DNA of 64,000 nt from Schlegelella aquatica (GCF_026013905.1 NZ_CP110257.1:248001-312000); one strand, 5' to 3'; positions 19,518 through 30,298 are shown, counted from the first letter of the stretch. Notes: generated by a model from the letters alone, not told the origin. A program made the numbers and translations.

Positions 19518-20321
19518 CTACCGGGCGCAGCGGGCGAGTCGCCGCCGGGCATCGGGGACCGTCTCGATCCGATTGGGGTTGCCCAGGCAGCGGTCGTCCT
19601 GCTCGATCAGGACCTTGCCGCCTTCGGCCTTCAAACGCAACGCCACCGTCATGCGTTTCCAGCCCGAGCCGATCTCGCTGATCTGGGCTGCCGGCGTGCC
19701 GTCGATGAAGAAGTACTGCACCGTCATCAGCACCTCGTTGCGCGTCTTGTCGCCCACGCCCACAGCGGGCACCGCGTTGCAGAAGTAGAGGGCCGATTCC
19801 TTGATCTCGATCGTGTGGAAACCCACCTCCTTGAACGATTCGTCAAAGATGAACACGTGGCAGCCTACGCGGTAACGCTGTCCTTCGACGCACTGGTAAG
19901 TGGGCGCGTTGGCAAACGGTGCCGGTGTGCAGACATCGCCGGGGTGCTGCTTGGCCATGAAAAGCATCGGTTGCAGGTAGTACTTCTTCTCGTCGATGTA
20001 GAGCTTGTAGCCTAGGTCTCGGTCGGCTTTGCCACGATCCCCCGGCGGGGCGGCATTGCGCAGGGCTGCTGCGCGTTCGGCTGCTTCGTTGACCTTTCGC
20101 GCTTCGCTTCTCGGACAATCCGGCCAAGGCCGGATGCCCTGGTGCATTTCGTTCACTTCTTTGACGGTGAAGCTGGGCGGCACCCCGGGGCAAGGGGGCG
20201 CCGGTTCCCAGCCTTGCGTGGTGACATGCACCTCGGCGCTGGCGGCCAGGGGCGCCAGCGGGCCCACGATCCAAATGAGCCAGCCCCTCCAACGGTCACG
20301 CCTTCTTGCGGTATTTCTCAT
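19518..20321 (-). CDS. Exported protein of unknown family, putative immunity to the T6SS muramidase
   Basis: 267 residues with a signal peptide (MRNTARRRDRWRGWLIWIVG then PLAPLAASA, cleavage near 29), so it acts in the periplasm. The mature part is rich in aromatic and Cys residues (PPCPG, CPRSEARKVNEAAERAAAL, KYYLQPMLF, CTPAPFANAPTYQC, CHVFIFDES), but I recognise no family. The ATG at 20321 lies within the 3' end of the effector gene (26-nt overlap), implying co-translation. A periplasmic location is what is needed to protect from a peptidoglycan-cleaving effector. Local GC is as low as about 48% over 19801-19860. Confidence 0.75.
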   Translation of the reverse strand: MRNTARRRDRWRGWLIWIVGPLAPLAASAEVHVTTQGWEPAPPCPGVPPSFTVKEVNEMHQGIRPWPDCPRSEARKVNEAAERAAALRNAAPPGDRGKADRDLGYKLYIDEKKYYLQPMLFMAKQHPGDVCTPAPFANAPTYQCVEGQRYRVGCHVFIFDESFKEVGFHTIEIKESALYFCNAVPAVGVGDKTRNEVLMTVQYFFIDGTPAAQISEIGSGWKRMTVALRLKAEGGKVLIEQDDRCLGNPNRIETVPDARRRLARCAR

Positions 20322-21648
20322 AAGCGGCCTGCAGTTTGCTGTCGTATCCATAGGTCTTGTAGTCCGGTCCGTTGTAGTGGAAGGCGATGGCTTGCCAGTT
20401 CTTGGCCTTGACCGCACCCCACAGCGACATCTCGATGCCCAGCGCCTTGATGCGGGTACCGGGCTTGTTGCGGATGTACCCGCACAGGAGCCGCAGCTGA
20501 GCGAATTCGGAGGTGCACATGCTTGCGGCGAACGTTTCCACATCATCGGCACGGCACAACGCAAAGTTGTTGCCCATGATCTGGAACTTGCCCCAGGAGC
20601 ACGACTTGAGCGCGGCCTGCGCGTCCAGCCGATAGGCGTTGATCAGCCGCAGATAGGCGCTGGCATAGTCGCCGTAGATGTCGTCGGCGTCCACCCGGCC
20701 GTCGTGCATCTTCTTGTCGCTCTTGCCCAACCGGCTCTTCTTGCGGTAGCCGGTGGGCCAGGAGATATCAGGGTGGGTCTTGTCGTGTTTGCCACCGGTC
20801 AGGCGGCTGAAGTAGTGCCGTTCGAAAAGGACGGCGGGAATGTTCGCGCCGTCGGCATGGTTCAGGCGCCAGAACGACAAGTGGCCGCCACTTTCCACTT
20901 CGGCAAACGCCTTCAGCACAGCTGCCTCGCATTGGAGATAGGCGGCCGCCTGTTCCCATTGCGCCTCGGTGATCTCGCCGCCCTGGTAGTTCCCGAACAG
21001 CGCGGCCAAGCCCTGCGGAATGTCCACCTCGATCTTCAGCACCGGCTGGCCCTGCGGGCCCTTGGTCTTGCGGGTCTTGACCGCCGGGTTGTTCTTGCTC
21101 GGTGTGCCGCTGGCCGGCTTGGGCAAGGGCGGTTGGGGGACGCCCGGCGCCGGCTTGGCGGGCGCCGGGGCGCTGGGCTTCGCCGGGGCGCCCTGGGGCA
21201 GCGGTTCGGTATTGCCAGGCACGACGATGGAACCGCTGACCAGGGTCAGCAGCTTGTGGCCATAGCCCGAGAGCGTGCGTGTCACCTGCTGCCACGTGCC
21301 TTCGACGGTCTGCACCCACACTTCCACATCGGAATGCGCCGATTGCGTGACCTGCCGGGCAGTCATCCCGTTCGCGCCGGTGCGACCCGTCACGGTGCGG
21401 CCGTCGAACTTCAGCATGAAGGGCAGGTTTTCGATCGGATGGCGCAATGCATCCAGAAACAACGCGGTGACGCCAAAGGCCGACGACTCCGACAGGTACA
21501 GGGTCTGGCCGACGGCCAGCTTGTTCGGATCGCGCAGGCCGTTCCAGCGCTGCAGCTCGCGCACGGTCTTTCCACATCGGCGCGCGATGCTCGACAGGGT
21601 GTCGCCCGGTTTCACCCGGTATGGGTCGGTGATCGCAGGCTCAGTCAT
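20296..21648 (-). CDS. LysM plus N-acetylmuramidase (DUF3380-like) protein, probable VgrG-associated T6SS effector
   Basis: 450 residues. LysM peptidoglycan-binding domain at about 9-54 (YRVKPGDTLSSIARRCG... LAVGQTLYL), a middle domain (about 58-145), a Pro/Ala/Lys linker (about 147-200), then a muramidase domain at about 207-450 with AFAEVESGG (catalytic Glu candidates 250/252), LFERHYFSRLTGG, SWGKFQIMGNNF and WQAIAFHYNGPDY, all typical of phage-type N-acetylmuramidases. There is no signal peptide, consistent with delivery by T6SS rather than Sec. It overlaps the vgrG stop by 8 nt. Confidence 0.85.
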   Translation of the reverse strand: MTEPAITDPYRVKPGDTLSSIARRCGKTVRELQRWNGLRDPNKLAVGQTLYLSESSAFGVTALFLDALRHPIENLPFMLKFDGRTVTGRTGANGMTARQVTQSAHSDVEVWVQTVEGTWQQVTRTLSGYGHKLLTLVSGSIVVPGNTEPLPQGAPAKPSAPAPAKPAPGVPQPPLPKPASGTPSKNNPAVKTRKTKGPQGQPVLKIEVDIPQGLAALFGNYQGGEITEAQWEQAAAYLQCEAAVLKAFAEVESGGHLSFWRLNHADGANIPAVLFERHYFSRLTGGKHDKTHPDISWPTGYRKKSRLGKSDKKMHDGRVDADDIYGDYASAYLRLINAYRLDAQAALKSCSWGKFQIMGNNFALCRADDVETFAASMCTSEFAQLRLLCGYIRNKPGTRIKALGIEMSLWGAVKAKNWQAIAFHYNGPDYKTYGYDSKLQAAYEKYRKKA

Positions 21649-24600
21649 CGTCAACCTCTGCCTCATCGTCGAACTCCTGTGCCGCCTCATCGACCGACTC
21701 CTCCACCACCCAGCCTCGGCCGGTGGAGTGCCAGTACCGGAGGGCCTGAGGTTCGGCCGTGACCGCGGCCAATGGCATCGGGTCGCCCGGTCTGCGGCTC
21801 GCTTGCTCGACGATGTGAGCCGATTGGCGGGCAACGACCTGTGCGGCGAATCGCAAGGGCAGCCATGCGTCGGGAATGTCACTGAGGTCGAGCGCCTCGC
21901 TGTAGGCCACCTGCAGCCGACTCGTCGGTTCGATCCCATTGACCGTTCCTGCGGGCAAGGGCCCGATGCTGGCCGCCTCCCGGCCCGCCCCCTCCCACTG
22001 ATGCGTGGCCGCCTGCACCACAAAGCTGCCCGGGGTGGTGAAGCGGATGTCGCTGCCGTCGAGCACGACGGCGCTGTCGCCGCCCACCAGCTCGATGCGC
22101 TGCTTGGCCTGCACGACGATCTCGTCGGCCACGCTCAGGATCTGCACCTGCTGGTCGGCCAGGATCTGCAGCCGGTCGGTGTGCGCGCGCAGGCTCACCG
22201 GCCCTCGCGCGGCCTTGAGCTGGAGGCCGCCGGCGTGGGTGTACCAGCTGGCCGTGCCGCCGGCGGTCACGCTGGCCGTGGCGCCGGCGCTGGCGTGCCA
22301 GTCGCCCTGCGCCACTGCGGCGTGGTCGCCCGAGGCATGCTGCACGAGGGCGGCCTCGCTCGCCTGGGCCAGGGTGGACGGCGTGTCCAACGTCACGGTG
22401 GGGCCTGCGGGCCGTTCGACCGGTTCGGTGGGCTGGCGCGCCGCGTCCTGCTTGACGGCGGGCTGTCCGCTCACCGGGCCGCCGTAACGACCCTCCTCGG
22501 CAGGGTCGAGCAGGCGCAACAGCTGTACCGCCGAGCCGGGCCCGCCGGCCGCCTGCCCCGCCGGCTCGGCCTCGTGCGGCTCCAGCCCGTGGGCGCGCGC
22601 CGCGCGTGCAGCGGCGTGCAGGCGTTCGGCCAACTCCTGCGCCGCGCGCAGTTGCGCCACCGCCTCGGCCGCATCCATCTGGGTGGACTCGGCACTGCCG
22701 TAGCGCCCGGGGCGGGCACTGGTGGTCACGAGCAGCCCCTCGCCGGCGCGCAGCGTCGCCCAGCCTTGGGTGCCGGCCTCGAAGCCGGCGCCACGCACGC
22801 CGCCGCGCCAAGCGCTCCCGCACGCTTGCTCGATGAGATGACCGAGCGCCAGCTCGGCCAGGGTGTGGCTGGCCTGCCAGCGCATGCGCAGCTGGCCGGT
22901 GGCGTCGTCGAGCACCCATTCCTGGTGACCGGCGCCGCCCAGGCTGCGCTGGTACCAGCCGCTCAGCACCCCCGGGTGGTTGGCCGCGCGAAGGGGGGCG
23001 CGGTCGCCCGCGGCGCGAGCCCCGGCGCGCCCGTCGAAGCCCCCGCTCGGCTCGCACGCGCCCGCCGGGGGCACTTCGCGCCCGGCCCTCTCGCCACCGG
23101 CCAGCGGCGGGCGGTCCTGCCCGTTGTACAGCTGCCCGACGATCACCGGGCGGTCGATGTCGCCGGCGATGAAGTCGACCAGCACCTCGCTGCCCACGCG
23201 GGCGGTGAAGACGCTGCCCCAGTTGGCGCCGGCCGCGCGCTCGGCCACGCGCACCCACGCGCCGCTGCGTGCGTCGCCGGGGGCGTTGCCCCCTTCGTGC
23301 GGGCTGGACTCGTCGTGCGGCAGCCCACCCGGCCAGGGCGCCTCGCCCCGCTGCCAGGCGAACTGGATCTTCAGCCGCTGGTCGCGCTCGGTGGTGGCCG
23401 GCTCGCCGGGGTGGCCCACCACCAGCGCGGTCTGCAAGCCCCACGCGGTGGGGCGCGGGCGCGGGGGCGGCACATGGGCGAGTTCGGCCGGCTGGGCCTG
23501 CAGCTCGCAGCGGTACGCGCCGTGCTCCAGCTCGGGCTCGCCGGCGATCTCGGCAGCGCGGGCGCCCAGGTTGTTGTGCACCCGGTGCTCCACGGCGAGC
23601 ACCAGGTACTCGCCGCCCAGGCTGGGGTGCTCCACCAGCGCGAACCGCGCGCCGGGACGCGCCATGCGCCAAGTGCCTTGCGCGTGCACGCGCCTGCCGT
23701 CCTGCGCGTAAGCGTCGGCGCGCACCTGGGCGCGCGCAGCGGCCACGCCCTCGGCGTCGTCCGGCCGCGTCGCGCGCCCGTCCTGGGCCGCGCCTCCGCC
23801 GGGCCAACGCTCGCCCACCCCGTCGTAATGCTCCAGGCGGGGCAGGGCCGCCCCGGCCAGGGGCACCTCCTGTTCGGCCGCGACGCCTTGCAGGCGCTCG
23901 GGATGCCAGCGCGCGAGCGTGAGGGCCGTGGGATGGGCCCGCTGGGTGCAACGCACGCGGCTCAGGGTGTCCACTTCCCATGCCCGCGCGCGGGCGTGGC
24001 GGCCGGCCAGGTCGCGCGGCTGACTGAACCGCACGGGCCCCAGGAACGGCCGGGGGCTGGCGCGGTCGGTGAGCACCAGGCAATGACGCGCCTGGTGCGC
24101 CGCGAGCCCGTCGCGCTGCGCCTGGGCGTCGGCGTCGCTCTGGTGCTCGAAGTGGTACCCGATGCCCTCCTCGGCCAGCAGGCGCTGCACGAAGTCGAGG
24201 TCCGTCTCGCGGTACTGGGTGCAGATCTCGCGCCGCGGCAGCGCCCGGGTCACCTCCACGCGCCAGTGCGCCTGAGGATGATCGCGAAACACGTCTTCGA
24301 CGATCTCCAGCGCGGTGCGGTCCTGGTAGAGATAGGTGTCGCGCCGCAGCGCGAGGAAGTCCAGCCACGACCCCAGGCGCAGGCGCCAGCGATGCCAGCC
24401 GCCGTCGCTGCCCAGGTGGGCGGCCGCCGCGACGTAGCCGTGCCAGGTGCGCCGGCGGTCGTCGGCTTGCCGCAGCGCGAGGCTGAGCTGCTGGCCGATC
24501 AGCCGCGTGAGCGGCAGCTCGCCGGGGCTGCATGCCGTCAGCTCGATCGAGAACGGGGTGTCGCACGCTTCTCGGATCGTGGCCTGCTCGGCCACCAGGC

Positions 24601-24796
24601 GCTCGGGGCCGAGCACGGTGCAAACCTGCAACAGCCGGTCGTGCTGGCTCAGCCAGGCGGCGCCCAGCTCGTCGGCCCGCCACACCGCCGGCCCGTGCGC
24701 CGGCGGCTCGCTGCGCCCGCCCGTGCGGGCGCTCTCGCGCTCGTCGTGCGCCCAGGCCGCGCCCCCGCCCACCGGCGACGCCACGGTGTAGGTCAT
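21641..24796 (-). CDS. vgrG: Type VI secretion tip protein VgrG with DUF2345 extension
   Basis: 1051-residue spike protein of the T6SS. The N-terminal gp27-like part contains TPFSIELTACSPGELPLTRLIGQQ, YCTQYRETDLDFVQRLLAEEGIGYHFEH-like signatures and EHPSLGGEYLVLAVEH; the gp5/OB-like part has RVAERAAGANWGSVFTARVGSEVLVDFIAGDIDRPVIVGQLYN (here cited only as family motifs). It then has a DUF2345 region (AKQRIELVGGDSAVVLDGSDI) and a C-terminal tail of about 130 residues. It starts after GGGGAGGGAAGCC. No hcp, PAAR, DUF4123 adaptor or T6SS core gene is nearby, so this is an orphan vgrG with cargo. Confidence 0.95.
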   Translation of the reverse strand: MTYTVASPVGGGAAWAHDERESARTGGRSEPPAHGPAVWRADELGAAWLSQHDRLLQVCTVLGPERLVAEQATIREACDTPFSIELTACSPGELPLTRLIGQQLSLALRQADDRRRTWHGYVAAAAHLGSDGGWHRWRLRLGSWLDFLALRRDTYLYQDRTALEIVEDVFRDHPQAHWRVEVTRALPRREICTQYRETDLDFVQRLLAEEGIGYHFEHQSDADAQAQRDGLAAHQARHCLVLTDRASPRPFLGPVRFSQPRDLAGRHARARAWEVDTLSRVRCTQRAHPTALTLARWHPERLQGVAAEQEVPLAGAALPRLEHYDGVGERWPGGGAAQDGRATRPDDAEGVAAARAQVRADAYAQDGRRVHAQGTWRMARPGARFALVEHPSLGGEYLVLAVEHRVHNNLGARAAEIAGEPELEHGAYRCELQAQPAELAHVPPPRPRPTAWGLQTALVVGHPGEPATTERDQRLKIQFAWQRGEAPWPGGLPHDESSPHEGGNAPGDARSGAWVRVAERAAGANWGSVFTARVGSEVLVDFIAGDIDRPVIVGQLYNGQDRPPLAGGERAGREVPPAGACEPSGGFDGRAGARAAGDRAPLRAANHPGVLSGWYQRSLGGAGHQEWVLDDATGQLRMRWQASHTLAELALGHLIEQACGSAWRGGVRGAGFEAGTQGWATLRAGEGLLVTTSARPGRYGSAESTQMDAAEAVAQLRAAQELAERLHAAARAARAHGLEPHEAEPAGQAAGGPGSAVQLLRLLDPAEEGRYGGPVSGQPAVKQDAARQPTEPVERPAGPTVTLDTPSTLAQASEAALVQHASGDHAAVAQGDWHASAGATASVTAGGTASWYTHAGGLQLKAARGPVSLRAHTDRLQILADQQVQILSVADEIVVQAKQRIELVGGDSAVVLDGSDIRFTTPGSFVVQAATHQWEGAGREAASIGPLPAGTVNGIEPTSRLQVAYSEALDLSDIPDAWLPLRFAAQVVARQSAHIVEQASRRPGDPMPLAAVTAEPQALRYWHSTGRGWVVEESVDEAAQEFDDEAEVDDD

Positions 24797-24969
24797 GGCT
24801 TCCCTCCCCGGAATCTATCGTTTTGGTGTGTTCTGTCGTTTTCGTGCGGGCCGCATTGTGCGTGCAAGCCGCGCGGGCCCGCACTCACCGAAAAGAGGGA
24901 AGGGGCGCCCAAGTGGTTACCACGTGTCACGGGCGCGCCCCCGTGGGACTGCGCGCGCGGGGGCCGCCG
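24797..24969. other. Intergenic region upstream of vgrG and downstream of exbD
   Basis: 173 bp. It holds the vgrG leader with a GGGGAGGG ribosome binding site and a modestly AT-rich stretch (ACAGAACACACCAAAACGAT on the minus strand) that could contain its promoter. No clear hexamers or terminator were identified. Confidence 0.4.
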
Positions 24970-25383
24970 TCAAGGCCGCTCGGTGACGAAAGCGATGCGG
25001 TGCAAGCCGGCGTCCTGGACGCGGCCGATCAATTCCGCCACCGTGCCGTAGGGCACGCGGCGGTCGGCCCGCAGATGGACCTCGGTCTGTGGCGCGCGGG
25101 CCGCCAGGGCCGCCAGGCGCTCTTGCAACCGGTCCGCGGCGACCGGCTCGTCGTCCAGCTGGACGGTGCCGTCCTCGGCCACGGTGAGCGACACGCTGTG
25201 GGGCGCTTCGACCGGCCGGCCGGCGTCGGTGCGAGGCAGCTCCAGGGGCAGGCCCGTGGTCATCAGCGGCGCCGCGATCATGAAGATCACGAGCAACACC
25301 AGCATCACGTCGATGAGCGGGGTCATGTTGATCTCGCTCATCGGGCGGGCGTCGGGCGCGCGCTCCAGGCGGCCGAAGGCCAT
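24970..25383 (-). CDS. exbD: Biopolymer transport protein ExbD/TolR family
   Basis: 137-residue inner-membrane protein with one N-terminal helix and a periplasmic domain. SEINMTPLIDVMLVLLVIFMIAAPLM carries the conserved proton-path Asp (PLID). The periplasmic part contains EVHLRADRRVPYGTVAELIGRVQDAG, typical of ExbD/TolR. It follows exbB by one base. It could energise TonB-dependent receptors such as the one at 37614, or belong to a Tol-type system; no tonB, tolA, tolB or pal is in the window. Confidence 0.88.
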   Translation of the reverse strand: MAFGRLERAPDARPMSEINMTPLIDVMLVLLVIFMIAAPLMTTGLPLELPRTDAGRPVEAPHSVSLTVAEDGTVQLDDEPVAADRLQERLAALAARAPQTEVHLRADRRVPYGTVAELIGRVQDAGLHRIAFVTERP

Positions 25384-25384
25384 C

Positions 25385-26071
25385 TCACGCCTCCCGGTCG
25401 TCGTCAGGGGCTGGCGCGCCCGCCGCCGCCCGGCCCGCCACCAGCTCGCGCAGGTCGTGCGCATAGCCTTCGAGGTCGGCCTCGCAGGCGGCGACGAGTT
25501 TGCCGAACACGTTGTAGGCCAGCACCGCCGGGATGGCCACCGCGAGCCCCGCGGCCGTCATCACCAGCGCCTCGCCCACCGGGCCGGAGACCTGCTCCAG
25601 CGAGAGCCGGCCCTCGGCCCCGATGCCCGCCAGCGCGTGGTAGATGCCCCAGACGGTGCCGAACAGGCCGATGAAGGGGGCGGTCGAGCCGATCGAGGCG
25701 AGCGCCACTTGCCCGGATTGCAGGTGACGCAGCACGCCGTGCAGGGCGTCGCGCAGCCGCCGCGTGAGCTGCGAGTGCAGGTGTCCGCTGCCCTCGAGCG
25801 AGCCCGGGCCGGGCCGGTGCAGCGCCGCGTCCAGCAGCGGCAGCAGCACGCGCTCGCGGTCCAACGCGGCCAGGCGCGCGCGGCCCTCGGCCACGGAGGC
25901 GGCCTGCCAGAAGGCCGGCACGGCCCGCACGACGTCGCGGCGGGCACGGCGCAGCAGCCAGCCCTTCCAGACGATGAGCAGCCAGGAGCCGACCGACATG
26001 GCCAGCAGCACCAGCGCCACCGCGCGGCCGACCGCGTCGGCCTGATCCCAGAAGTGCCCGAACCCGGCCAT
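25385..26071 (-). CDS. exbB: ExbB/TolQ family proton channel protein
   Basis: 228 residues, three predicted membrane helices: about 17-36 (VALVLLAMSVGSWLLIVWKGW), about 125-145 (ALASIGSTAPFIGLFGTVWGIYHA) and about 165-185 (EALVMTAAGLAVAIPAVLAYNVF). The STAPFIGLFGTVWGI block is diagnostic of ExbB/TolQ/MotA. It forms a unit with exbD (1-nt gap) and follows dapB closely (14 nt). Confidence 0.9.
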   Translation of the reverse strand: MAGFGHFWDQADAVGRAVALVLLAMSVGSWLLIVWKGWLLRRARRDVVRAVPAFWQAASVAEGRARLAALDRERVLLPLLDAALHRPGPGSLEGSGHLHSQLTRRLRDALHGVLRHLQSGQVALASIGSTAPFIGLFGTVWGIYHALAGIGAEGRLSLEQVSGPVGEALVMTAAGLAVAIPAVLAYNVFGKLVAACEADLEGYAHDLRELVAGRAAAGAPAPDDDREA

Positions 26072-26085
26072 CCGCGGCGGCGGGC

Positions 26086-27493
<1,408 letters not shown>

Positions 27494-27675
27494 GGCGAAG
27501 GCGTAACAGTCGCCTCCAGGCTCGATATGATCGGAGGATTCTAGGGCCTCCGGCGCGCCGCCTTCCGAACGGCACCGGCAAACGCAGGCGCCCCCGGGCG
27601 CCTGTCGGTATCGAACCCTCGGCGCCGGCCCGGGCGCCCCCCACCGGGAGCGCCTCCCGCATCGACCATCACGCC
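27494..27675. promoter_or_regulatory. Divergent bamE/fur promoter region
   Basis: 182 bp between divergent genes. On the plus strand, TATGAT at 27526-27531 resembles a -10 box for fur; the -35 is weak. No clear 19-bp Fur box was recognised. Confidence 0.45.
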
Positions 27676-28125
27676 ATGTCCACGCTCGACGAACTCAAAA
27701 GCAGCGGCCTGAAGGCCACCTTGCCCCGCATGAAGATCCTGGAGGTCTTCCAGAAGGGCAGGCAGCGCCACATGACGGCCGAAGACGTCTACAAGGCCTT
27801 GCTGGCCGAAGGCGCCGACATCGGGCTGGCCACGGTGTACCGGGTGCTGATGCAGTTCGAGCAGGCGGGCATCCTCTCGCGCAATCACTTCGAGGCCGGC
27901 AAGGCCGTCTTCGAGCTCAACGAGGGCAAGCATCACGACCACCTGGTGTGCGTGATGTGCGGGCGCGTCGAGGAGTTCTACGACCCCGAGATCGAGCGCC
28001 GCCAGCAGGAGATCGCCCGCGAGCGCGGCTACGAGCTGCAGGACCACGCACTGGCACTGTACGTGGTGTGCGGCCGCGAGGACTGCAAGGGCAAGAGCGG
28101 CGGCCCGCACAGCGGCGAGCGTTGA
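27676..28125 (+). CDS. fur: Ferric uptake regulator Fur
   Basis: Iron-responsive repressor; 149 residues. N-terminal winged helix ([15 protein letters not shown]... [35 protein letters not shown]) and C-terminal metal-binding dimerisation domain ([16 protein letters not shown]) with a second cysteine pair (CGREDCKGK). It is a plausible controller of the TonB-dependent receptor and exbBD in this window, although no Fur box was confirmed. Confidence 0.97.
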   Translation: MSTLDELKSSGLKATLPRMKILEVFQKGRQRHMTAEDVYKALLAEGADIGLATVYRVLMQFEQAGILSRNHFEAGKAVFELNEGKHHDHLVCVMCGRVEEFYDPEIERRQQEIARERGYELQDHALALYVVCGREDCKGKSGGPHSGER

Positions 28126-28135
28126 GGCCGGCCGC

Positions 28136-28158
28136 CCGGCTCCCCGCAGCGGGGCCGG
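28136..28158. terminator. Hairpin between convergent fur and hprK
   Basis: CCGGCTCCCC and GGGGCCGG flank a short GCAGC loop, giving a strong GC stem with one mismatch. It lacks a T-tract. It lies between convergent stop codons. Confidence 0.4.
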
Positions 28159-28235
28159 CGCCTTGCGCGGGGAGTGACCGCCCGGCAAGGCAACAGGGCA
28201 AGCAGGCGCGGCGCAGCGGCCCGCGGGGGCAGACG

Positions 28236-29186
28236 CTATTGCCCCTGCTGCATCGCGCGCTGGTGGCGCTCGATGAACTCCTTGTAGGTGTCGATGCCGC
28301 GCAGCTGCAAGATGGTGTTGCGCACGGCCGCCTCCACCAGCACGGCGAGGTTGCGGCCGGCGTCGACGGCGATCACGACCTTGCGTACCGGCACGCCCAG
28401 CACGTCCTCGTACAGCGGCTCGTAGGGCAGGCGCTCGAAGTCGCGCTCCATCGTCTCCTTGCGCACGAGGTGGACGATCAGCTTCAGGCGCATCTTGCGG
28501 CGCACGGCGGTCTCACCGAAGATCGCCTTGATGTCCAGCAGGCCGATGCCGCGCACCTCGAGCAGGTTCAACAGCAGCTCGGGGCAGCGGCCCTCGATGG
28601 CGCTTTGCGAGACGCGATAGAAGTCCACTGCGTCGTCGGCGACCAGCCCGTGGCCGCGCGAGATCAGCTCCAGGCCGAGCTCGCTCTTGCCCAGGCCCGA
28701 CTCACCGGTCAGCAGCACGCCCAGGCCGAGGATGTCCATGAACACGCCGTGGCGCGTCGTGCGCTCGGCGAAGTGCAGCGACAGGTAGCTGCGCAGCACG
28801 TCGATCACGAAGCCGGCCGACTCCTGCGTGACGAACAGCGGGATCTCGGCGCGCTCGCACATCGCGACGAGATGATCCGGCGGCACCTGGGCGTCGGCGA
28901 CGATGACCACCGGCGGCTCGAGCGTGACGATGCGCGCGACGCGACGCGCCTGGTCCTCGGGCGAGGCGTTGGAGAGGTAGTCCACCTCGCGCTTGCCGAC
29001 GATCTGGACGCGGTAGGGATGGATGTAGTTGAGGTAGCCGACGAGGTCCGCGGCCGATTGCGCATCGCGCACCGCGACCTCGTCGAAGCGGCGCTCGGGA
29101 TGCGCGTGGCCGGCGATCCACTGCCACTTGAGCGTGGCGCGCTGCGCCTCGAACAGGGCCTCGGCGCTGATGACGGTGGGTTTCAC
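28236..29186 (-). CDS. hprK: HPr kinase/phosphorylase
   Basis: Bifunctional serine kinase/phosphorylase of HPr; 316 residues. The P-loop is [19 protein letters not shown], and the family signature is [20 protein letters not shown]. Proteobacterial HprK typically accompanies the nitrogen PTS rather than sugar uptake. Downstream of ptsN by 31 nt and probably co-transcribed with it. Confidence 0.96.
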   Translation of the reverse strand: MKPTVISAEALFEAQRATLKWQWIAGHAHPERRFDEVAVRDAQSAADLVGYLNYIHPYRVQIVGKREVDYLSNASPEDQARRVARIVTLEPPVVIVADAQVPPDHLVAMCERAEIPLFVTQESAGFVIDVLRSYLSLHFAERTTRHGVFMDILGLGVLLTGESGLGKSELGLELISRGHGLVADDAVDFYRVSQSAIEGRCPELLLNLLEVRGIGLLDIKAIFGETAVRRKMRLKLIVHLVRKETMERDFERLPYEPLYEDVLGVPVRKVVIAVDAGRNLAVLVEAAVRNTILQLRGIDTYKEFIERHQRAMQQGQ

Positions 29187-29217
29187 GCGGCGACGGCGAG
29201 GAAGCGGTCGCGCCGCG

Positions 29218-29688
29218 TCAGGCGACCGACTTGAGCGGCTCCCACGCCGCGATGAGCGCGTGGACCTTCGCTGCGTCGGGCTCGGTCTTGAGCCGCTCGC
29301 GCAGTTCGCGATCCGACAGCAGCTCGGCGATCTCGGAGAGGATCTCGAGGTGGCGCTGCGTGGCGGCCTCGGGCACGAGCAGGAAGATCAACAGGCTGAC
29401 CGGCTCGTCGTCCGGGGCATCGAACGGGATGGGCTGCTGCACGCGGATGACCGCGGCCAGCGGGTTCTTGAGGCCCTTGATGCGCCCGTGGGGAATGGCC
29501 ACCCCGTGGCCCAGCCCGGTCGACCCCAGCCGTTCGCGTGCGAACAGGTTGTCCGTCACAGTCGCGCGGGCGATCGAGTGCAGGTTCTCGAACAGCAAGC
29601 CGGCGTGCTCGAACACCCGCTTCTTGCTGGAGGCGTCCACATCCACCAGCACGTTGCTGGCAGGCAGGATGGCGGCGAGACGGTTCAT
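29218..29688 (-). CDS. ptsN: PTS IIA-like nitrogen-regulatory protein PtsN (EIIA-Ntr)
   Basis: 156-residue cytosolic PTS EIIA domain of the fructose/mannitol class. The phosphorylated His is about residue 67 in [16 protein letters not shown]. The rest ([37 protein letters not shown]) follows the EIIA fold. Its place beside hprK and hpf is the conserved Ntr cluster, although rpoN, usually just upstream of hpf, is absent here. Confidence 0.95.
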   Translation of the reverse strand: MNRLAAILPASNVLVDVDASSKKRVFEHAGLLFENLHSIARATVTDNLFARERLGSTGLGHGVAIPHGRIKGLKNPLAAVIRVQQPIPFDAPDDEPVSLLIFLLVPEAATQRHLEILSEIAELLSDRELRERLKTEPDAAKVHALIAAWEPLKSVA

Positions 29689-29761
29689 CGTGGGTCACCG
29701 CGCCCGGCCTTCCCCCGGCGAACCGGGCCTGGGCCCACGCGTATCAGTGACAAAACCTTGC

Positions 29762-29767
29762 ATTATA
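29762..29767 (-). promoter_or_regulatory. -10 box of the ptsN-hprK promoter
   Basis: A consensus TATAAT on the minus strand, 74 nt before the ptsN start and downstream of the hpf terminator. No strong -35 at 16-18 bp. It indicates that ptsN-hprK has its own promoter. Confidence 0.6.
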
Positions 29768-29885
29768 GGAATGCCCGTTCGGGCTTCCCTCCGTTGACTG
29801 GGATCAACGCCCAGCCCGTTGGTTCCATTGTGCTCCCCCTGCTGCGTCGCAGCAAGTCGCGCTCGGGGCAGATGTCACGGAAATG

Positions 29886-29907
29886 CAAAAAGCGGCCGCA
29901 GGCCGCT
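29886..29907 (-). terminator. Rho-independent terminator of hpf
   Basis: Minus-strand stem AGCGGCC / GGCCGCT with a 3-nt loop, immediately followed by TTTTT. The best intrinsic terminator in the window. It separates hpf from ptsN-hprK. Confidence 0.8.
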
Positions 29908-29947
29908 CGATGGGATGTGCCGGGGACTGCGCCGGCGGTGACGGGAT

Positions 29948-30298
29948 TCACGCGCTGCCGCTGACGGCCCCGTTCATGCGCTTGGGCGATTCATGGTGAT
30001 GGTCTTGGACCCGACCCTTGTGTTTGATGACCTGGCGGTCGAGCTTGTCGACGAGCTCGTCGATGGCTGCGTACAGGTCTTCGTGCGATGTCTCGCAGAA
30101 GAGATCCTTGCCCTTCACGTGCAGGGTCACCTCTGCCTTCTGACGACGATCCTTCTCCTTCAACTTCTCCACTGTCAGCAGGACATTGATATCCACCACT
30201 TGGTCGAAATGCCGGGTGACCCGATCCAGCTTGGCAAGCACGTAGTCTCGGAGCGCGGGCGTGACTTCCAGGTGGTGTCCGCTGATCGTCAGGTTCAT
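29948..30298 (-). CDS. hpf: Ribosome hibernation-promoting factor, short form
   Basis: 116-residue HPF/RaiA-type protein that binds the 30S decoding region in stationary phase. [31 protein letters not shown] and the [35 protein letters not shown] core are diagnostic (family motifs). The length is that of short HPF, without the dimerisation domain. The ATG at 30298 has AGGAGG 4 nt upstream, a near-perfect ribosome binding site. It has its own terminator. Confidence 0.95.
   Translation of the reverse strand: MNLTISGHHLEVTPALRDYVLAKLDRVTRHFDQVVDINVLLTVEKLKEKDRRQKAEVTLHVKGKDLFCETSHEDLYAAIDELVDKLDRQVIKHKGRVQDHHHESPKRMNGAVSGSA

Noticed and set aside
21275..25051. Plus-strand open frame of over 1200 codons opposite vgrG and the effector
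   Set aside because: No recognisable domains; composition reflects antisense of a high-GC gene.
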